Source of the DNA: Planctomycetaceae bacterium
GTDB taxonomy: Bacteria > Planctomycetota > Planctomycetia > Planctomycetales > Planctomycetaceae
Direction: 5' to 3'
Assembly (NCBI GenBank): GCA_003503535.1
Contig: DOCI01000093.1
Location: 3,797-9,624 of the forward strand
Length of the DNA stretch: 5,828 nt
In this document: positions 5,286 through 5,828 of the stretch, piece after piece
How the letters are laid out: the number at the start of each line of letters is the position of its first letter
Position numbering within the stretch: the first letter of the stretch is position 1
Program-made: the position numbers and the translations under genes
Notes under the pieces: generated by a model
What the model saw: only the letters and a program-made list of their open reading frames with translations
Database searches by the model: none
What the model was told of the DNA's origin: nothing

Positions 5286-5828
5286 TTGAATATTGCGATT
5301 GTGGGCTCTGGAATCTCGGGATTGACTTGCGCAAAGATACTACAGCCGCATCATCAAATTACGGTATTTGAAGCCGCAGACTACGTGGGAGGTCATACTC
5401 ACACGATTGATGTCGAGACGTCTCGGGGAACCGTTGGGATCGATACGGGTTTCATCGTTTACAACGAACGGACTTATCCCAATTTTATCAGATTGATTGA
5501 ATCACTGAATGTGGAGACGCAGGAAACGCGGATGGGTTTCAGTGTCCGCTGTCACGAGACGGACTTTGAGTACAATGGGGAATCCCCTGGTGGTTTGATT
5601 GCAGACAAGCGAAATCTAATTCGTCCCCGGTTTTATCGTATGCTCTGGGATATAACCCGCTTTTATCGAGATGCCGCGGAGTATTTGCAGAGTACGGTAA
5701 AGTCTGATCGTACAAATCACGAATTGACCGTCGCCGAATTCGCCCGGCAACATCGATACTCGCAGTCGTTTATCAAATATCATCTGCTTCCGATGGGTGC
5801 AGCGATCTGGTCCTGTAATGTGAAATCA
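5286..5828 (+). CDS. FAD-dependent amine-oxidase-type oxidoreductase (COG2907-like), 5' part
   Basis: The first 181 codons are present; family members run to about 420-450 residues, so over half lies beyond the window. It should be a cytoplasmic flavoprotein of the NAD/FAD-binding amine oxidase group. The N-terminus MNIAIVGSGISGLTCA carries the GxGxxG dinucleotide-binding loop (G7, G9, G12), and E29 in VFEAA is the ribose-binding acid. VGGHTHT (34-40) and DTGFIVYNERTYPNF (53-67) are hallmarks of this subfamily, followed by NLIRPRFYRML and LPMGAAIW. Related genes often neighbour DUF1365 and cyclopropane-fatty-acid-synthase-like methyltransferase genes, which would lie to the right; that context cannot be checked here. 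The substrate is unknown. The start is TTG: an in-frame TAA sits at 5271, a good ribosome binding site precedes it, and the FAD loop begins within seven residues. Confidence 0.92.
   Translation, partial: MNIAIVGSGISGLTCAKILQPHHQITVFEAADYVGGHTHTIDVETSRGTVGIDTGFIVYNERTYPNFIRLIESLNVETQETRMGFSVRCHETDFEYNGESPGGLIADKRNLIRPRFYRMLWDITRFYRDAAEYLQSTVKSDRTNHELTVAEFARQHRYSQSFIKYHLLPMGAAIWSCNVKS

Overview
The window looks like chromosomal DNA of a planctomycete, from a moderate-GC marine lineage such as Gimesia or a relative. The strongest sign is a DUF1559 protein: a type IV pilin-like N-terminus ([33 protein letters not shown]) is joined to a C-terminal H-x9-DG motif. That architecture is greatly expanded in Planctomycetes and rare elsewhere. 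Roughly balanced base composition, wide intergenic gaps and weak or absent Shine-Dalgarno sites on some genes agree with this. The genus is an inference.

Layout: (1) Positions 1-311 are a leader with no convincing gene. It carries a 14-bp palindrome and a 12-bp direct repeat upstream of csrA. (2) Positions 312-515 (+) are csrA, a 67-aa RNA-binding translational regulator with a strong ribosome binding site. (3) Positions 516-887 are a convergent intergenic region with three inverted repeats that may act as unconventional terminators. (4) Positions 888-2873 (-) encode a 661-aa polytopic membrane protein with a TMTC-like GT-C glycosyltransferase fold and five C-terminal TPR units. (5) Positions 2874-3056 hold a clear intrinsic terminator for the gene to the right and the leader of the TPR gene. 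(6) Positions 3057-4346 (-) encode the DUF1559 pseudopilin-like protein; the start is set at the ATG with a good ribosome binding site. (7) Positions 4347-5285 are a 939-bp stretch without a credible gene, rich in short palindromes, stem-loops and a 14-bp direct repeat. (8) Positions 5286-5828 (+) are the 5' part of an FAD-dependent amine-oxidase-type protein (COG2907-like), starting at TTG and running off the window.

The genes do not form one operon. csrA and the FAD gene read rightward; the TPR and DUF1559 genes read leftward and are separated by a terminator. No shared pathway is evident: the window has a post-transcriptional regulator, a probable cell-envelope glycosyltransferase, a probable exported pilin-like protein and a flavoprotein. 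I found no mobile element, CRISPR array, tRNA or rRNA. I do not see strong evidence for a new multi-gene system. The least explained part is the structured non-coding stretch between the DUF1559 gene and the FAD gene.
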